A stretch of DNA of 64,000 nt from Neolewinella litorea (GCF_004803465.1 NZ_SRSF01000003.1:493521-557520); one strand, 5' to 3'. Positions 43,318 through 52,269 are shown, counted from the first letter of the stretch. A program made the numbers and translations. Notes: generated by a model not told the origin, from the sequence alone.

Positions 43318-44218
43318 GGGCGGAAAATTTGTGCCGCAGCAGGAAATAGGCCACTAGGAACAGGGTACCCACCGCCATGAGGGTCAGCGATTTGCCTAGC
43401 AGGGTCCAACGCAGGTCGTAATAGTACTGCGCGGTGAAGTAGGCCAGTCCGGCCACCCCGGAAGCGACGCCGAAGAAATGACGGTTGCGGAAACTAAGCA
43501 CCAGCAGGAGGAAACAGCCCGCAAAGGGCACCGAGGCGTAAGACAATCCGCCCGAGGAAGGCACCATCCACTGGCCCCAGCGGAACCACAGCAGGCTCAT
43601 CAGGAGTCCGAAGACCACGCCCGTGCGCAGGGGCGCGAGCCGGCGATCGTGGATGAACCGGTGCTCGAAGAAGGTCACCGCCACCAGCGCCGCCGCGGAA
43701 AGGACCACCGCCAGCCACACCCAGGCGCCGGAGCGGTCCACCAGGTGCAGGTACAGCAGGCAGGCGGGGAAAGAAACGGTGGCCAGTGCCACCAGGTAGT
43801 ATTGGCGGGTGAATATCAGCGTCAGGACCGCCAGCCCCGGCACCGGCAAAATGAGCAGTTCGTCGGGAATGCCCGGCGGAAGCCCGATCATCATTAGGCC
43901 CGCCCCCAGCAGGTAGCCGCAAACCGTCGTGGTGGCGAGAAAAGCCTGGCGGGGCCGCCGGCCGAGCCACAGGGTGATCACCAGCAAGGTGCCGCCGAGA
44001 CTGAGCGCCACGACCGGGCGTTCGAGTACGTCCGTAAGCCAGAGGAACAGCAGGAATACCAGACTGGCCAGGAAGCCACCCAGGCCCGCCAGCGCGCGCA
44101 CGGCCGGTTCGGTTTCTTCGCCTTCGTCCGCTGCCCGCGCCGAGGAGAGCGACGACTGGTCAACCGTGAACGGCACCTCGGCGCGGGTGCGCCAGCGTTC
44201 GATCAGGTCATCGTACAC
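43304..44218 (-). CDS. DUF4401 membrane protein
   Basis: The start is GTG 44218 (VYDDLIERW), overlapping the DUF2157 stop by 11 bases; an in-frame upstream extension to 44362 is frame-shifted DUF2157 sequence. The 304-residue product has about eight transmembrane helices from residue 45 on, in the DUF4401 arrangement. Coupled translation with both neighbours indicates a stable complex. Function unknown. Confidence 0.88.
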   Translation of the reverse strand: MYDDLIERWRTRAEVPFTVDQSSLSSARAADEGEETEPAVRALAGLGGFLASLVFLLFLWLTDVLERPVVALSLGGTLLVITLWLGRRPRQAFLATTTVCGYLLGAGLMMIGLPPGIPDELLILPVPGLAVLTLIFTRQYYLVALATVSFPACLLYLHLVDRSGAWVWLAVVLSAAALVAVTFFEHRFIHDRRLAPLRTGVVFGLLMSLLWFRWGQWMVPSSGGLSYASVPFAGCFLLLVLSFRNRHFFGVASGVAGLAYFTAQYYYDLRWTLLGKSLTLMAVGTLFLVAYFLLRHKFSAREKA

Positions 44219-45152
44219 GCCAGCCGAGATTAAGGTGATTGAGCAGCCGGGTGAGCAAGGTGATGCCCACCAGCAGCAGGGTGCCGGCAAGCAGGTAGCC
44301 CGGTGCGGAATCCATCCACCGCAGGATAAGAAAAGTGAGGGTGATGAGCGTACCGCCGCCAACCAGCGCGAGGTAGTAGATCGAGCGTTGCTGCAAGCTG
44401 AGCCAGGTCCAGCCGGCGTAGGTGACCGCGGCCAGCAGAACGGTGAAAATCAACTGCCAGGGCTGCCCGTCGTAGGCCCCGGCGCTGATGTTGATGGTAG
44501 CGATGATTACCGCCCAGAACGCAATCACGCGCAGCAGCCAGTCGAAGCCGGTCCGCCACCGGAACAGCCACCAGATCAATCCCCAGGCCGCCAGGTTGAA
44601 CCCGAAGAGCAGCATGCCGGAAACGAGATAGGCCAACTCGATGCCGAGTTGCTGGGTGTAGGTGATGAAGGTCACGTTGATCAGGCCCACGAACAACAGC
44701 CACAGGGGGGCGAACCGGACGGCCACCAGCCATGGCAATGTGAGTACCGACCAGGTGAGGAAGAGGTCGTAAGCGTTGGCCCCGGTCTGGTACACCTGCC
44801 CGAGTACCGCCAGGATGGCACCGATGAGGACGACGGCGGCGGTCAGGGTCACCCGGCGCGCCAGGTCCCCCAGCGGCAGAAAAAGACCGGCCAGTGCGGT
44901 CAGGGTGAAACCGCCCACCGGTAGGCCGATCTTGATCGGCGCCGGAAGGGCGGCCCAGTTGTACGCGAAAAAGAAGAAGATGCCGCTGAGCAGAAAGGAG
45001 GCTCCGGCCCCCAGCAGCAGGTACTGCAGGAGTTGGCGCCAGTCGGCCCGGCTGGCGTAAACGTCGTCGCGCAGCGTCCGATCTATGTCCCGCGGGTGCC
45101 AGTTGCTGTGCCGGGCGACGAGGTGGACGATGTAGCGGGTGGGGGCCTCCAT
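44208..45152 (-). CDS. DUF2157 membrane protein
   Basis: 314 residues with a soluble N-terminus of about 45 residues, then eight to ten helices; the segment LGAGASFLLSGIFFFFAYNW (about 47-67) and GLPVGGFTLTALAGLFL are DUF2157 hallmarks. First gene of the DUF2157-DUF4401-GDYXXLXY set. It is 17 bases downstream of the alpha/beta hydrolase on the opposite reading order: hydrolase stop precedes it downstream, so they are separate units on the same strand. Confidence 0.88.
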   Translation of the reverse strand: MEAPTRYIVHLVARHSNWHPRDIDRTLRDDVYASRADWRQLLQYLLLGAGASFLLSGIFFFFAYNWAALPAPIKIGLPVGGFTLTALAGLFLPLGDLARRVTLTAAVVLIGAILAVLGQVYQTGANAYDLFLTWSVLTLPWLVAVRFAPLWLLFVGLINVTFITYTQQLGIELAYLVSGMLLFGFNLAAWGLIWWLFRWRTGFDWLLRVIAFWAVIIATINISAGAYDGQPWQLIFTVLLAAVTYAGWTWLSLQQRSIYYLALVGGGTLITLTFLILRWMDSAPGYLLAGTLLLVGITLLTRLLNHLNLGWRVR

Positions 45153-45169
45153 GCCGGGAAGATACCGCC

Positions 45170-46042
45170 TTAGTGGACGGCCGTTACCTCGTCGAGGAAA
45201 GCGCGCAGCCGCCGGAAATAAAAGTCGCCACCCACTTCGGTGATGTCGTTGTGGCCGGCCCCTGGCACGATGAAGAGTTCCTTTTGCCGGCTGCCCAGGG
45301 CGGCGTAGAGTTGGCGGCCCTGGTCGACGTCGATGTTGCGGTCTTCCGCTCCGTGGATGACCAGGACCGGCTGCCGCACCCGCGATGCGGCACGCAGGGG
45401 TTCGACCCGGCGGTGCTCGAATCCGGCGATATGGTCGGCGCGGTCGAGCAGGCAGTCGATCACCGGCCGGGGCAGGTCAAGCCCGCTCTGCCGGCAGGCG
45501 TAGGCGTGGGTGATGTCGCCCAGGTGGGTGAAGGCGCTTTCCACGATGCCGAAGTCGATTTCCGGACTGCGGGCCATGGCCTGCAGGGCTACCGCACCCC
45601 CCATGCTGTGGCCGAATACCCCCGTGGGAAGGCCGGTCGCCAGGTAGCGCAGGCGGCGGACGCCCGCAACCACGTCAGCCCATTCCCGGTAGCCGAAGGT
45701 GGTGTAGGTACCCTGGCTGCGGCCGTGGGCGCGCGCGTCGATGAGCAGTACGTTGTAGCCGTAGGGCACGAGCTGCGGCAGGTATTCCAGGTAGAGTTCG
45801 CGGGCGCTGTCCTTGCCGTGCAGGATAAGCAGGTTGCCGCGGGCCGGGCCGGTGGCGGGTACGTAGTAGGTAGCCAGGTGCAATCCGTCGTCGGTAAGCA
45901 GCGTGCTGGCCTCAAAGGCGAAGCCCAAATCGCCGGGGTCCAGGTTGATGAGCCGCCGCCGCGGACGGATAATGCGCCGCGGGAGCCACTGGAAAAGGAA
46001 GACGGCGAATCCGGCCGTCAACAGGAGTAAGCACCATACCAT
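45170..46042 (-). CDS. Membrane-anchored alpha/beta hydrolase
   Basis: 290 residues. An N-terminal helix (1-22) anchors it. ILHGKDSARELY holds the oxyanion region, VFGHSMGGAVAL the nucleophile elbow (Ser), VIHGAEDRNID the acid Asp, and PGAGHNDI the His. It is a BEM46/Abhd-like serine hydrolase. Substrate unknown; it lies upstream of the DUF2157 set on the same strand with a 17-base gap, so it could be the first gene of that operon. Confidence 0.88.
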   Translation of the reverse strand: MVWCLLLLTAGFAVFLFQWLPRRIIRPRRRLINLDPGDLGFAFEASTLLTDDGLHLATYYVPATGPARGNLLILHGKDSARELYLEYLPQLVPYGYNVLLIDARAHGRSQGTYTTFGYREWADVVAGVRRLRYLATGLPTGVFGHSMGGAVALQAMARSPEIDFGIVESAFTHLGDITHAYACRQSGLDLPRPVIDCLLDRADHIAGFEHRRVEPLRAASRVRQPVLVIHGAEDRNIDVDQGRQLYAALGSRQKELFIVPGAGHNDITEVGGDFYFRRLRAFLDEVTAVH

Positions 46043-46134
46043 CCGACCAAGGTAAGGATACCGTTATACCCCGTTCGTCGAAGAAAATTGCGGTGGGGGT
46101 GGGGCGGCGGCTATTTTCCGGAAAATTATCGCCC

Positions 46135-47832
46135 GTGCGCCCCACGCTTACCCTCCTGTTCTGTCTGTTCACCCTTTTGTCCGCCGCCCAGGAGCGATTT
46201 ACGGAGTGGCACGCTGATGTGTACCCGCAAAAAGACCGTTCGATCGAGGTTGCCGAACACCTCACGGTGGTCAGCGAAGGAGAATCGGTGAAGCGCGGCA
46301 TTACCCGCAGCCTGCCCGAAGTAAAGGCCCACCCCCTGGAAATCCTGTCCGTGGATCGCGACGGCGCGGAAAGCCCCTACCATACCCGCCGGTCGGGCGG
46401 ACAACTGACCATCTACGCCGGCGACAAGAAGAAGACCCTCCGGCCGGGCACCTACACCTACCGGATCCGCTACCGCATCGGCGGGGCCGTACAAAGTCAA
46501 AAGACCCTGGATGAACTGCAGTTCGAGGTAGTGGGGCCGGACGTGACGCTTCCCGTAGAAAAGGCCACCGCCACCCTGCACCTGCCCGACGGTCTGCAAG
46601 TAGTGCAGTACGCCTGCTATACCGGGGCAGACGGGGCCACGCAGCGGAATTGTACCCAGACGGCCCCCGAGGGCGGACAACTTTCCTTCACCGGGCAGGG
46701 GACTTTCGGTCGCGGGGAGCAATTTTCGGTAGCCGCTGGTTTCGAGCCGGGCTTTTTTCGGGCAGTCGATCCTGTTACGGCGGTGCCGGAGGCACCCCCG
46801 AACTGGTTCGAGCGGGAGGGTAGTCTACTGCTGTTCGTGCTCTGCGCGCTGGGCGCGGGCTACTATGCGTTCACCCGCTGGCGGACCTACGGCGTAGACC
46901 CGCCGGCCCCGCAGGTGGGCCACGTCTTTGCTCCACCCCAGGGACTTTCCCCGGCCGCGGTGAGCTACCTGGCTTCCGACTTCGGGGCTTCCCCCACTCA
47001 GGAATTCACGGCCTCGCTTTTGGCGCTGGCCACCCGGGGGTTTTTGACAATTGAGTCCGAGGAGGAGTCCGGCTGGCTGGGTACCCAGTACCGCTACTTT
47101 CTGCGCAAGACGAACCGGCGCCCGGCCCCCGGCGAACTGCCCGATGAGCAGGCCATGCTGTACGAACGGTTGTTTGCGGGGCAGGAAAGCGTCGTTATGA
47201 AGGGGGAATACGACGAAAAGCTCTACAAGACCTCCCAGGCCCACCACGAAGCGGTGTCGGATGCGTATACGGAGCGGTATCCCGTGAAGCAAAACCTGGG
47301 GAAGGTCTGGCCTTTACTGGGCATCTACCTTCTGGGGGTCGCCGCGGGGGTGTTCGCCAGCATTCACGCTACCGACGCACTCGTCTGGCCCTGGGCCATC
47401 GCTTTTATGGTCCTGGGTGCGACCGGGCTGGGGATTTTCATCTGGCTGATCCGGCGGCCGAGCCCGGAACTGGTACGCCTGCGCACGGAAATTGCCGCCC
47501 TCAAGGAATACCTCAGCCTGTCGGAAGCCAAACGCAAACGGTTATTGAACGCTCCGCAGATGAGCCGGGAACACTACGAGGAATTGCTGCCCTACGCCAT
47601 TGCCCTCGGCATCCACACGAAGTGGACGGACTATTTTCAGGGCCTGTTTGACCCGGCTGCTTATCGGCCGGTATGGTACTTCGGCGGCGGGACTCCTTTC
47701 CACGCCGCAACCTTCAGTGACCGCTTCACCCAGGTGGCGGGCAGCAGCGCCACGCCGGTGTCGTCGTCGGCCTCCGGGGGCGGCGGTTCCGTCGGGGGTG
47801 GAGTGGGCGGCGGGGGCGCGGGTGGCTGGTAA
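46135..47832 (+). CDS. DUF2207 membrane protein
   Basis: The start is set at GTG 46135, where a signal peptide (RPTLTLLFCLFTLLSAAQ) begins; the frame from 46093 is open but adds non-signal residues. 565 residues: an extracytoplasmic N-terminal DUF2207 domain (VYPQKDRSIEVAEHLTVV, GDKKKTLRPGTYTYRIRY), one helix at about 238, a cytoplasmic part, two helices near 400-445 and a soluble C-terminus ending in a Gly-rich tail (GGGVGGGGAGGW), as the family often shows. Function unknown. Confidence 0.9.
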   Translation: MRPTLTLLFCLFTLLSAAQERFTEWHADVYPQKDRSIEVAEHLTVVSEGESVKRGITRSLPEVKAHPLEILSVDRDGAESPYHTRRSGGQLTIYAGDKKKTLRPGTYTYRIRYRIGGAVQSQKTLDELQFEVVGPDVTLPVEKATATLHLPDGLQVVQYACYTGADGATQRNCTQTAPEGGQLSFTGQGTFGRGEQFSVAAGFEPGFFRAVDPVTAVPEAPPNWFEREGSLLLFVLCALGAGYYAFTRWRTYGVDPPAPQVGHVFAPPQGLSPAAVSYLASDFGASPTQEFTASLLALATRGFLTIESEEESGWLGTQYRYFLRKTNRRPAPGELPDEQAMLYERLFAGQESVVMKGEYDEKLYKTSQAHHEAVSDAYTERYPVKQNLGKVWPLLGIYLLGVAAGVFASIHATDALVWPWAIAFMVLGATGLGIFIWLIRRPSPELVRLRTEIAALKEYLSLSEAKRKRLLNAPQMSREHYEELLPYAIALGIHTKWTDYFQGLFDPAAYRPVWYFGGGTPFHAATFSDRFTQVAGSSATPVSSSASGGGGSVGGGVGGGGAGGW

Positions 47833-47897
47833 AGGTGGTGCCGCCAGGCCGTTGGGTATGCCACGGGCAGGCGCTACCTTAGCCCTAAAGAAAGCCC

Positions 47898-49205
47898 ATG
47901 ACCAGCCAGCAATACATCGACCTTGAGGACCGCCACGGTGCCCACAACTATCACCCGCTGCCCGTAGTACTGAGCGAGGGGCGGGGCGTCTACCTGTACG
48001 ACGTCGGGGGGCGACAGTATTTCGACTTCCTCTCGGCGTATTCGGCGGTCAACCAGGGCCACTGCCACCCCCGGATCGTGCGCGCCCTGAGCGAACAGTC
48101 CTCGCGGCTGACGCTGACCAGCCGCGCCTTTTACAACGACCGGCTCGGGCCCTACGAAAAGTACCTGACGGAATATTTCCACTTTGACAAGGTACTGCCG
48201 ATGAATACCGGCGCGGAAGCCGTCGAGACGGCCATCAAGATCTGCCGCAAATGGGGCTACGAGGTGAAGGGCATTCCCCACGACCGGGCCCGCATCATAG
48301 TCTGTGGACAAAACTTCCACGGGCGTACCACGACCATCATCAGTTTCAGTTCCGACCCGAACGCCAAGGGCAATTTCGGTCCGTACACGCCCGGTTTCGA
48401 GTCGGTACCCTACGGCGACCTGGATGCCCTGCGCAGTAAGGTCTCCGAGGATCCGGCCACCATTGCCGGCGTACTGGTGGAGCCCATCCAGGGCGAGGCC
48501 GGCGTCTTCGTGCCGGAGGACGGTTACATCCCCGGCGTCGCCGCGGCCTGTCGCGAGAATAACATCCTTTTCGTTGCCGACGAGATCCAGACGGGCGTCG
48601 GGCGCACGGGGGCGCTTCTGCGCGTGTGTGGCGACTGCACCTGCGCGGGCCACTGCGAACGGCAGCCCACCTATACGCGTCCCGACGTGCTGATCCTCGG
48701 TAAGGCCCTCAGCGGCGGCACCTATCCGGTATCCGCCGTCCTGGCCGACGATGCCGTGATGAACGTGATCCGACCCGGGCAGCATGGAAGCACCTTCGGG
48801 GGTAACCCCGTAGCCTGCGCGGTAGCCATGGAGGCACTGGAGGTGGTGCGCGACGAGAAGCTCACCCAGAACGCCCGCCGGCTCGGCCGCCTCTTCCGCG
48901 AGCGGATGCAGGAACTGGTTGACCGGCACCCCGAAACCCTCCGGCTAGTACGGGGAAAAGGCTTGCTGAATGCTCTGGTCATCAACGACAGTCCGGAAGG
49001 CGATACGGCCTGGAACCTTTGTCTGGCCCTCGCGGAAAGGGGATTGCTCGCCAAGCCGACTCACGGCAACATCATCCGCTTCGCCCCGCCCCTGGTCATC
49101 TCCGAAGCCGAACTGATGGAGGCCTGTGATATCATCCAGGAGGCCATCGCCCACCTGGCCGCCGACCACGTAGGGTCCGAAGCCGAGAAGGTCGATCGCG
49201 GCTAG
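47898..49205 (+). CDS. rocD: Ornithine-oxo-acid aminotransferase
   Basis: 435 residues, class III PLP fold. GAEAVETAIKICRKWG, VEPIQGEAGVFVPEDGY, VADEIQTGVGRTG and ILGKALSGG (PLP Lys269) are present, as is GSTFGGNPVACAVAMEAL. It converts L-ornithine and 2-oxoglutarate to glutamate semialdehyde and glutamate. An inserted Cys cluster, CGDCTCAGHC (Cys244, 247, 249, 253), replaces the short loop found in most orthologues; it could bind a metal. Its TAG stop is shared as CTAG with the convergent ribD gene. A TACCTTAG -7-like box lies at 47874. Confidence 0.93.
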   Translation: MTSQQYIDLEDRHGAHNYHPLPVVLSEGRGVYLYDVGGRQYFDFLSAYSAVNQGHCHPRIVRALSEQSSRLTLTSRAFYNDRLGPYEKYLTEYFHFDKVLPMNTGAEAVETAIKICRKWGYEVKGIPHDRARIIVCGQNFHGRTTTIISFSSDPNAKGNFGPYTPGFESVPYGDLDALRSKVSEDPATIAGVLVEPIQGEAGVFVPEDGYIPGVAAACRENNILFVADEIQTGVGRTGALLRVCGDCTCAGHCERQPTYTRPDVLILGKALSGGTYPVSAVLADDAVMNVIRPGQHGSTFGGNPVACAVAMEALEVVRDEKLTQNARRLGRLFRERMQELVDRHPETLRLVRGKGLLNALVINDSPEGDTAWNLCLALAERGLLAKPTHGNIIRFAPPLVISEAELMEACDIIQEAIAHLAADHVGSEAEKVDRG

Positions 49206-50266
49206 CGCTTATCTACCTGCGACGGGCGGAAAATCTCCAGCCGGTCGGTACCGATCATCTCGCTGGATAACAGCCGGGCGCTCGCGGGCAGCGACGGAGC
49301 GATGAGTCCGTTGCCGAAGCGGGCCGCGCCGGTGAATACCCGGGCCTCGTCCCACAATCCCTTGCTGAGAAAGGCTTCCAGGGTGGTGGCACCGCCTTCC
49401 ACGGTGACGTGACTGTACTTCAGGTCGTGCAATTTGCGCACGATCTTTTTGAGGGCTTTCTTATTCAGGTCCTTTTCCTTGATCTCCACGGTGTCGGCCT
49501 TCATCTTGGCGGGGCGGCGGCCGGTAAAAACCAGGGGCCGCTGCCCGTCGGAGGTGAAGATCTTTTCGCGGCCCGACAGCCGGTCGTGGAGGTCCAGGAT
49601 GACCGGCCGGGGGTCGGGGCCGGGGAAGAAGCGGCTGTCCAGTTTCGGCTCGTCCTCGATCACGGTGCGGGCCCCCACGATCACGGCGTTGGTGGTGGTG
49701 CGCCAGCGGTGGACGAGCCGTCGGCTGATGTCGTTGGTGATCCAGTACTTCTTGCCGCGGTCCTTGGGCCGGAGAAAGCCGTCGGCCGAGCGGGCGTACT
49801 TCAGGAGAATGAAGGGGCGCTGCTCGGTGGTGTAGATCATCCGGTTCATATTGGTGAGCTCCGTGGGCAGGAAATCCGGATATTCCTTTACCCGTACCCC
49901 GGCCTCCCGCAGGATGGCGGCACCCCGGCCGGATACCTCGTCGGTGGTGTCGCGCTGGGCGAAGACGACCTTGCGTACCTTCTCCTTCAGAATCAAACCG
50001 GTACAGGCGGGCGTACGGCCCTTGATGCAGCAGGGTTCGAGGCTAACAAAGAGGGTGGATTCGGGGATCAGCGGCCGGTCCTCTTCCTTTACCGATGCCA
50101 TGCAATTGACTTCCGCGTGGGCCTCCCCGGCCTGGTGGTGGTAGCCCTCACCGATCACCTTTCCCTCGTGCATCAGGATGGCACCTACCCGCGGATTATC
50201 CAGGACGCGCGAATCGGCCAGGCAGGCGAGCTGAGCGGTTCGAAATAAAATGTCAGTATTTTTCAC
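49202..50266 (-). CDS. ribD: Bifunctional riboflavin deaminase/reductase RibD
   Basis: 354 residues starting at GTG 50266. The N-terminal deaminase has the zinc site GEAHAEVN plus LEPCCIKGRTPACTG, with both cysteines kept but Ile-Lys in place of the usual His-x pair. The reductase domain starts near 150 (ILLKYARSADGFL) and carries TTTNAVIVGARTVIEDEPKLD and VEGGATTLEAFL. It makes 5-amino-6-ribitylamino precursor for riboflavin. Other rib genes are not in the window. Confidence 0.93.
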   Translation of the reverse strand: MKNTDILFRTAQLACLADSRVLDNPRVGAILMHEGKVIGEGYHHQAGEAHAEVNCMASVKEEDRPLIPESTLFVSLEPCCIKGRTPACTGLILKEKVRKVVFAQRDTTDEVSGRGAAILREAGVRVKEYPDFLPTELTNMNRMIYTTEQRPFILLKYARSADGFLRPKDRGKKYWITNDISRRLVHRWRTTTNAVIVGARTVIEDEPKLDSRFFPGPDPRPVILDLHDRLSGREKIFTSDGQRPLVFTGRRPAKMKADTVEIKEKDLNKKALKKIVRKLHDLKYSHVTVEGGATTLEAFLSKGLWDEARVFTGAARFGNGLIAPSLPASARLLSSEMIGTDRLEIFRPSQVDKR

Positions 50267-50355
50267 AATAGTTTAATTGCTTGAGCCTGAGGAAGAATAT
50301 TGGGCGGTTTGACGTAATTATTTACTCATTAATGCCGTGATACGGGAAAATCTGT

Positions 50356-50363
50356 TAGTTTTG
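50356..50363 (+). promoter_or_regulatory. -7 box TAGTTTTG upstream of the AP2/HNH gene
   Basis: Exact TAnnTTTG. The leader to ATG 50435 would be about 65-70 bases, long enough for translational control. The divergent ribD start is at 50266; no strong -33 TTTG at the right spacing is seen. Confidence 0.45.
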
Positions 50364-50434
50364 AAGCCTCAAAGTGAATAACACAAACAATCCGTGTCCG
50401 TCACTCGCCTGAAACGGCCACACCATTCTTTTTT

Positions 50435-51004
50435 ATGTTACACCGAATCCCATTAAAGAACGCCCCCATGGAGGCGATTCTTGATCAACACGTCTTTCAG
50501 GAGCTGAGCAGTGATCCTTACCTGCGGGAACTGGAAGTATTCGACAATTTACGACTTCATTCTTCCGGCTGCGTGGTCTTTCAGAAAACCTTCAAGTGCG
50601 AAGAGGCAAAGAAAGGCTATCGGACGGTAACCCTGTACCTGCACAAGCTGGTAGCCGAGCGCTACCTGGGCCACAAGCGGGTAGGGGAGCGCAAGCTCGT
50701 GGGTTCACTCAACGGCAACAAACTGGATTGCCGGCTGGAGAACCTTGAATACCGCAGTCGCTCGGTGGCGAGCCGCAAGCGCCGCTCCTCCAGCAAGATC
50801 GGCTACACCGGCGTGTACAAGGAAAATAACCGCTACCGGGCGGTCATCTCCGTAAACCGGCGCAGTGTGCACATCGGCATGTTCAGCACCGCCGAGGAAG
50901 CGGCCCTGGCCTACAACGAGAAGTCTCTTGAGCTGTACGGCAAACTAGGCAAGATCAATGAGGTGCGCACGGGTCATCTCCCGCTTGCCGGGCGGTCCCG
51001 GTAG
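50435..51004 (+). CDS. AP2 DNA-binding protein with degenerate HNH domain
   Basis: 189 residues from ATG 50435 (ATG 50468 is an alternative). The middle part (about 75-105) aligns by pattern with the HNH_3 homing-endonuclease fold, LHKLVAERYLG and RLENLEY, but the metal-binding His of the HxDG segment is replaced (VGSLNGNKLDCRLENLEY), so nuclease activity is doubtful. Residues about 122-175 (GYTGVYKENNRYRAVIS, GMFSTAEEAALAYNE) are a well-kept AP2 domain. It is likely a DNA-binding regulator derived from a homing endonuclease. Its last 60 bases overlap mnmD on the other strand. Confidence 0.82.
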   Translation: MLHRIPLKNAPMEAILDQHVFQELSSDPYLRELEVFDNLRLHSSGCVVFQKTFKCEEAKKGYRTVTLYLHKLVAERYLGHKRVGERKLVGSLNGNKLDCRLENLEYRSRSVASRKRRSSSKIGYTGVYKENNRYRAVISVNRRSVHIGMFSTAEEAALAYNEKSLELYGKLGKINEVRTGHLPLAGRSR

Positions 51005-51634
51005 GGCCTCCACCCGGAATCCGGCCGCGCGCAGGTTGCGCTTGAACTGTCCCTTGGCGCAGTAGGTCACCAGCACGCCGCCCGGCCGCAACCGACGGGC
51101 GCAGCGGCGCATGGCCTCGACAGTCCACAATTCCGGCTGATTCTCCGGTGCAAAGGCGTCGTAAAAGATCAGATCGTCATGGACCGCCCCGCGGTCATCG
51201 GTCAGGAAATCCGCCCGCCGCTTGAGCAGAACGAAGTTGGGTTCCAGCGGCACCTCCACCTCCCAGGCCGCGGTGTGGATCTCGTCGAAGCGGTCGCGCC
51301 CGATGCCAAGCACCTCCGGGTAGTTAAGCTGGCCGACCAGGTCTTCGGAAATGGGGTAGCGTTCGTAGGTGGTGTAGACAAACGATATGTCCGGGTGGTG
51401 CCGCGCGGTTTCCCTGGCCAGCAAGGCATTGAGGCCCGTGCCGAACCCCAGTTCGAGGATGCGTACCGTTGACCCGGCCTTGGGAGAGTTAAGCCAATCG
51501 GACAGACCCGCCTGCATAAATACGTGATGACTTTCGCGCAGGGCACCGTGCGTACTGTGGTAGTTGACGCCGAAGCGGGCGCTGCGCAGGCTGTGGCTGC
51601 CGTCGTCGGTGGTGAGCAGTTCGGACTGCTCCAT
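50945..51634 (-). CDS. mnmD: tRNA 5-methylaminomethyl-2-thiouridine methyltransferase MnmD
   Basis: 229 residues. Motifs include FGVNYHSTHGALRESHHVF (family N-terminus), ILELGFGTGLNALLA (SAM motif I) and LIFYDAFAPENQPELW, diagnostic of MnmD (the methyltransferase half of MnmC). The enzyme completes the mnm5s2U34 wobble base. It follows ytxJ directly (TGAATG). The 3' end overlaps the convergent AP2 gene by 60 bases, an unusually long overlap in which both frames look coding only for this gene. Confidence 0.94.
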   Translation of the reverse strand: MEQSELLTTDDGSHSLRSARFGVNYHSTHGALRESHHVFMQAGLSDWLNSPKAGSTVRILELGFGTGLNALLARETARHHPDISFVYTTYERYPISEDLVGQLNYPEVLGIGRDRFDEIHTAAWEVEVPLEPNFVLLKRRADFLTDDRGAVHDDLIFYDAFAPENQPELWTVEAMRRCARRLRPGGVLVTYCAKGQFKRNLRAAGFRVEALPGPPGKREMTRAHLIDLA

Positions 51635-51967
51635 TCAGGCGGCCTGCCGCAGTTCGTCGACGCGAATGTCCAGGTGGCTGGCGTGGTACACGCAGCGGCC
51701 GTCGCGGATGAGCAGGACCTGCGGTGATTCGTGGCGCACGGCGAATTCCGAAGCGATATAGTTGCTTACGTCGCGGTGGCGGATCAGGTCGAGGTAGTAG
51801 GTTTCCAGGGTTCCTTCCTCGATGTCCCACTGCCGTTCCAGGCGGTGCTTGGCCATGCTGCTGATGGGGCAGGAGGTGCTATGCTTCAGGATAAGGCAGG
51901 GAACGGAATGGCTGCGTTCGATGATGGCCTCGATGTCGTGTACGTTACTGATGTGGTTCCAGTTCAT
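51635..51967 (-). CDS. ytxJ: Bacillithiol-system redox protein YtxJ
   Basis: 110 residues from ATG 51967. LILKHSTSCPISSMAKHRLER is a thioredoxin-like site with one Cys (CPIS), the YtxJ hallmark; SPQVLLIRDGRCVYHASH is the cis-Pro region. YtxJ proteins are monothiol bacilliredoxin-like reductants tied to bacillithiol biosynthesis. The first ten codons are WNHISNVHDIEAII-type and need no upstream extension. Coupled with mnmD. Confidence 0.9.
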   Translation of the reverse strand: MNWNHISNVHDIEAIIERSHSVPCLILKHSTSCPISSMAKHRLERQWDIEEGTLETYYLDLIRHRDVSNYIASEFAVRHESPQVLLIRDGRCVYHASHLDIRVDELRQAA

Positions 51968-52050
51968 GGGGGATGGTCTTCCGGTAGGGCCTTGCACGTC
52001 CGGCCGGGTAGGGCACCCGCGTCCGCGCAAGAAAAAAGTAAAAAAGGGCG

Positions 52051-52191
52051 CTACATAAGAAGCGCTAACAGGCCGGAAACAAGCTCGTCAAGCGAAAGGT
52101 TGGTAGGACAACCGAAGCCCCGGTTGCAGGAGCTGAGCAGGAGCAGGGAAGCGGCCGAAAAGCAGGAAAGGGAACGTTTGATGGTTTTCAT
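52051..52191 (-). CDS. Small lipoprotein, 46 residues
   Basis: From ATG 52191 the product has a basic start (KTIKRSLS), a hydrophobic core and a lipobox SSC (Cys20), then a 26-residue tail (NRGFGCPTNLSLDELV) ending in a Leu-rich stretch. A longer in-frame start at 52302 lacks such a signal. Unknown function, as for many small Bacteroidota lipoproteins. It lies just upstream of the ytxJ-mnmD unit. Confidence 0.55.
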   Translation of the reverse strand: MKTIKRSLSCFSAASLLLLSSCNRGFGCPTNLSLDELVSGLLALLM

Positions 52192-52261
52192 ATACTCGAC
52201 TGGGGGGAGAAAGTAAAGTGAAAGGGGAAGGCTTTGGTTGGGGCATTTGTTTAGCGTGGCG

Positions 52262-52269
52262 TACTTTTG
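52262..52269 (+). promoter_or_regulatory. -7 box TACTTTTG for pdhB
   Basis: Exact TAnnTTTG, with TTG 21 bases upstream as a -33-like element. It gives a leader of about 40 bases before ATG 52315. Confidence 0.55.

Noticed and set aside
43304..44362. Longer DUF4401 frame from 44362
   Set aside because: The first 48 codons overlap the well-supported DUF2157 coding sequence in another frame and lack helix or signal character; GTG 44218 fits the known start of the family.
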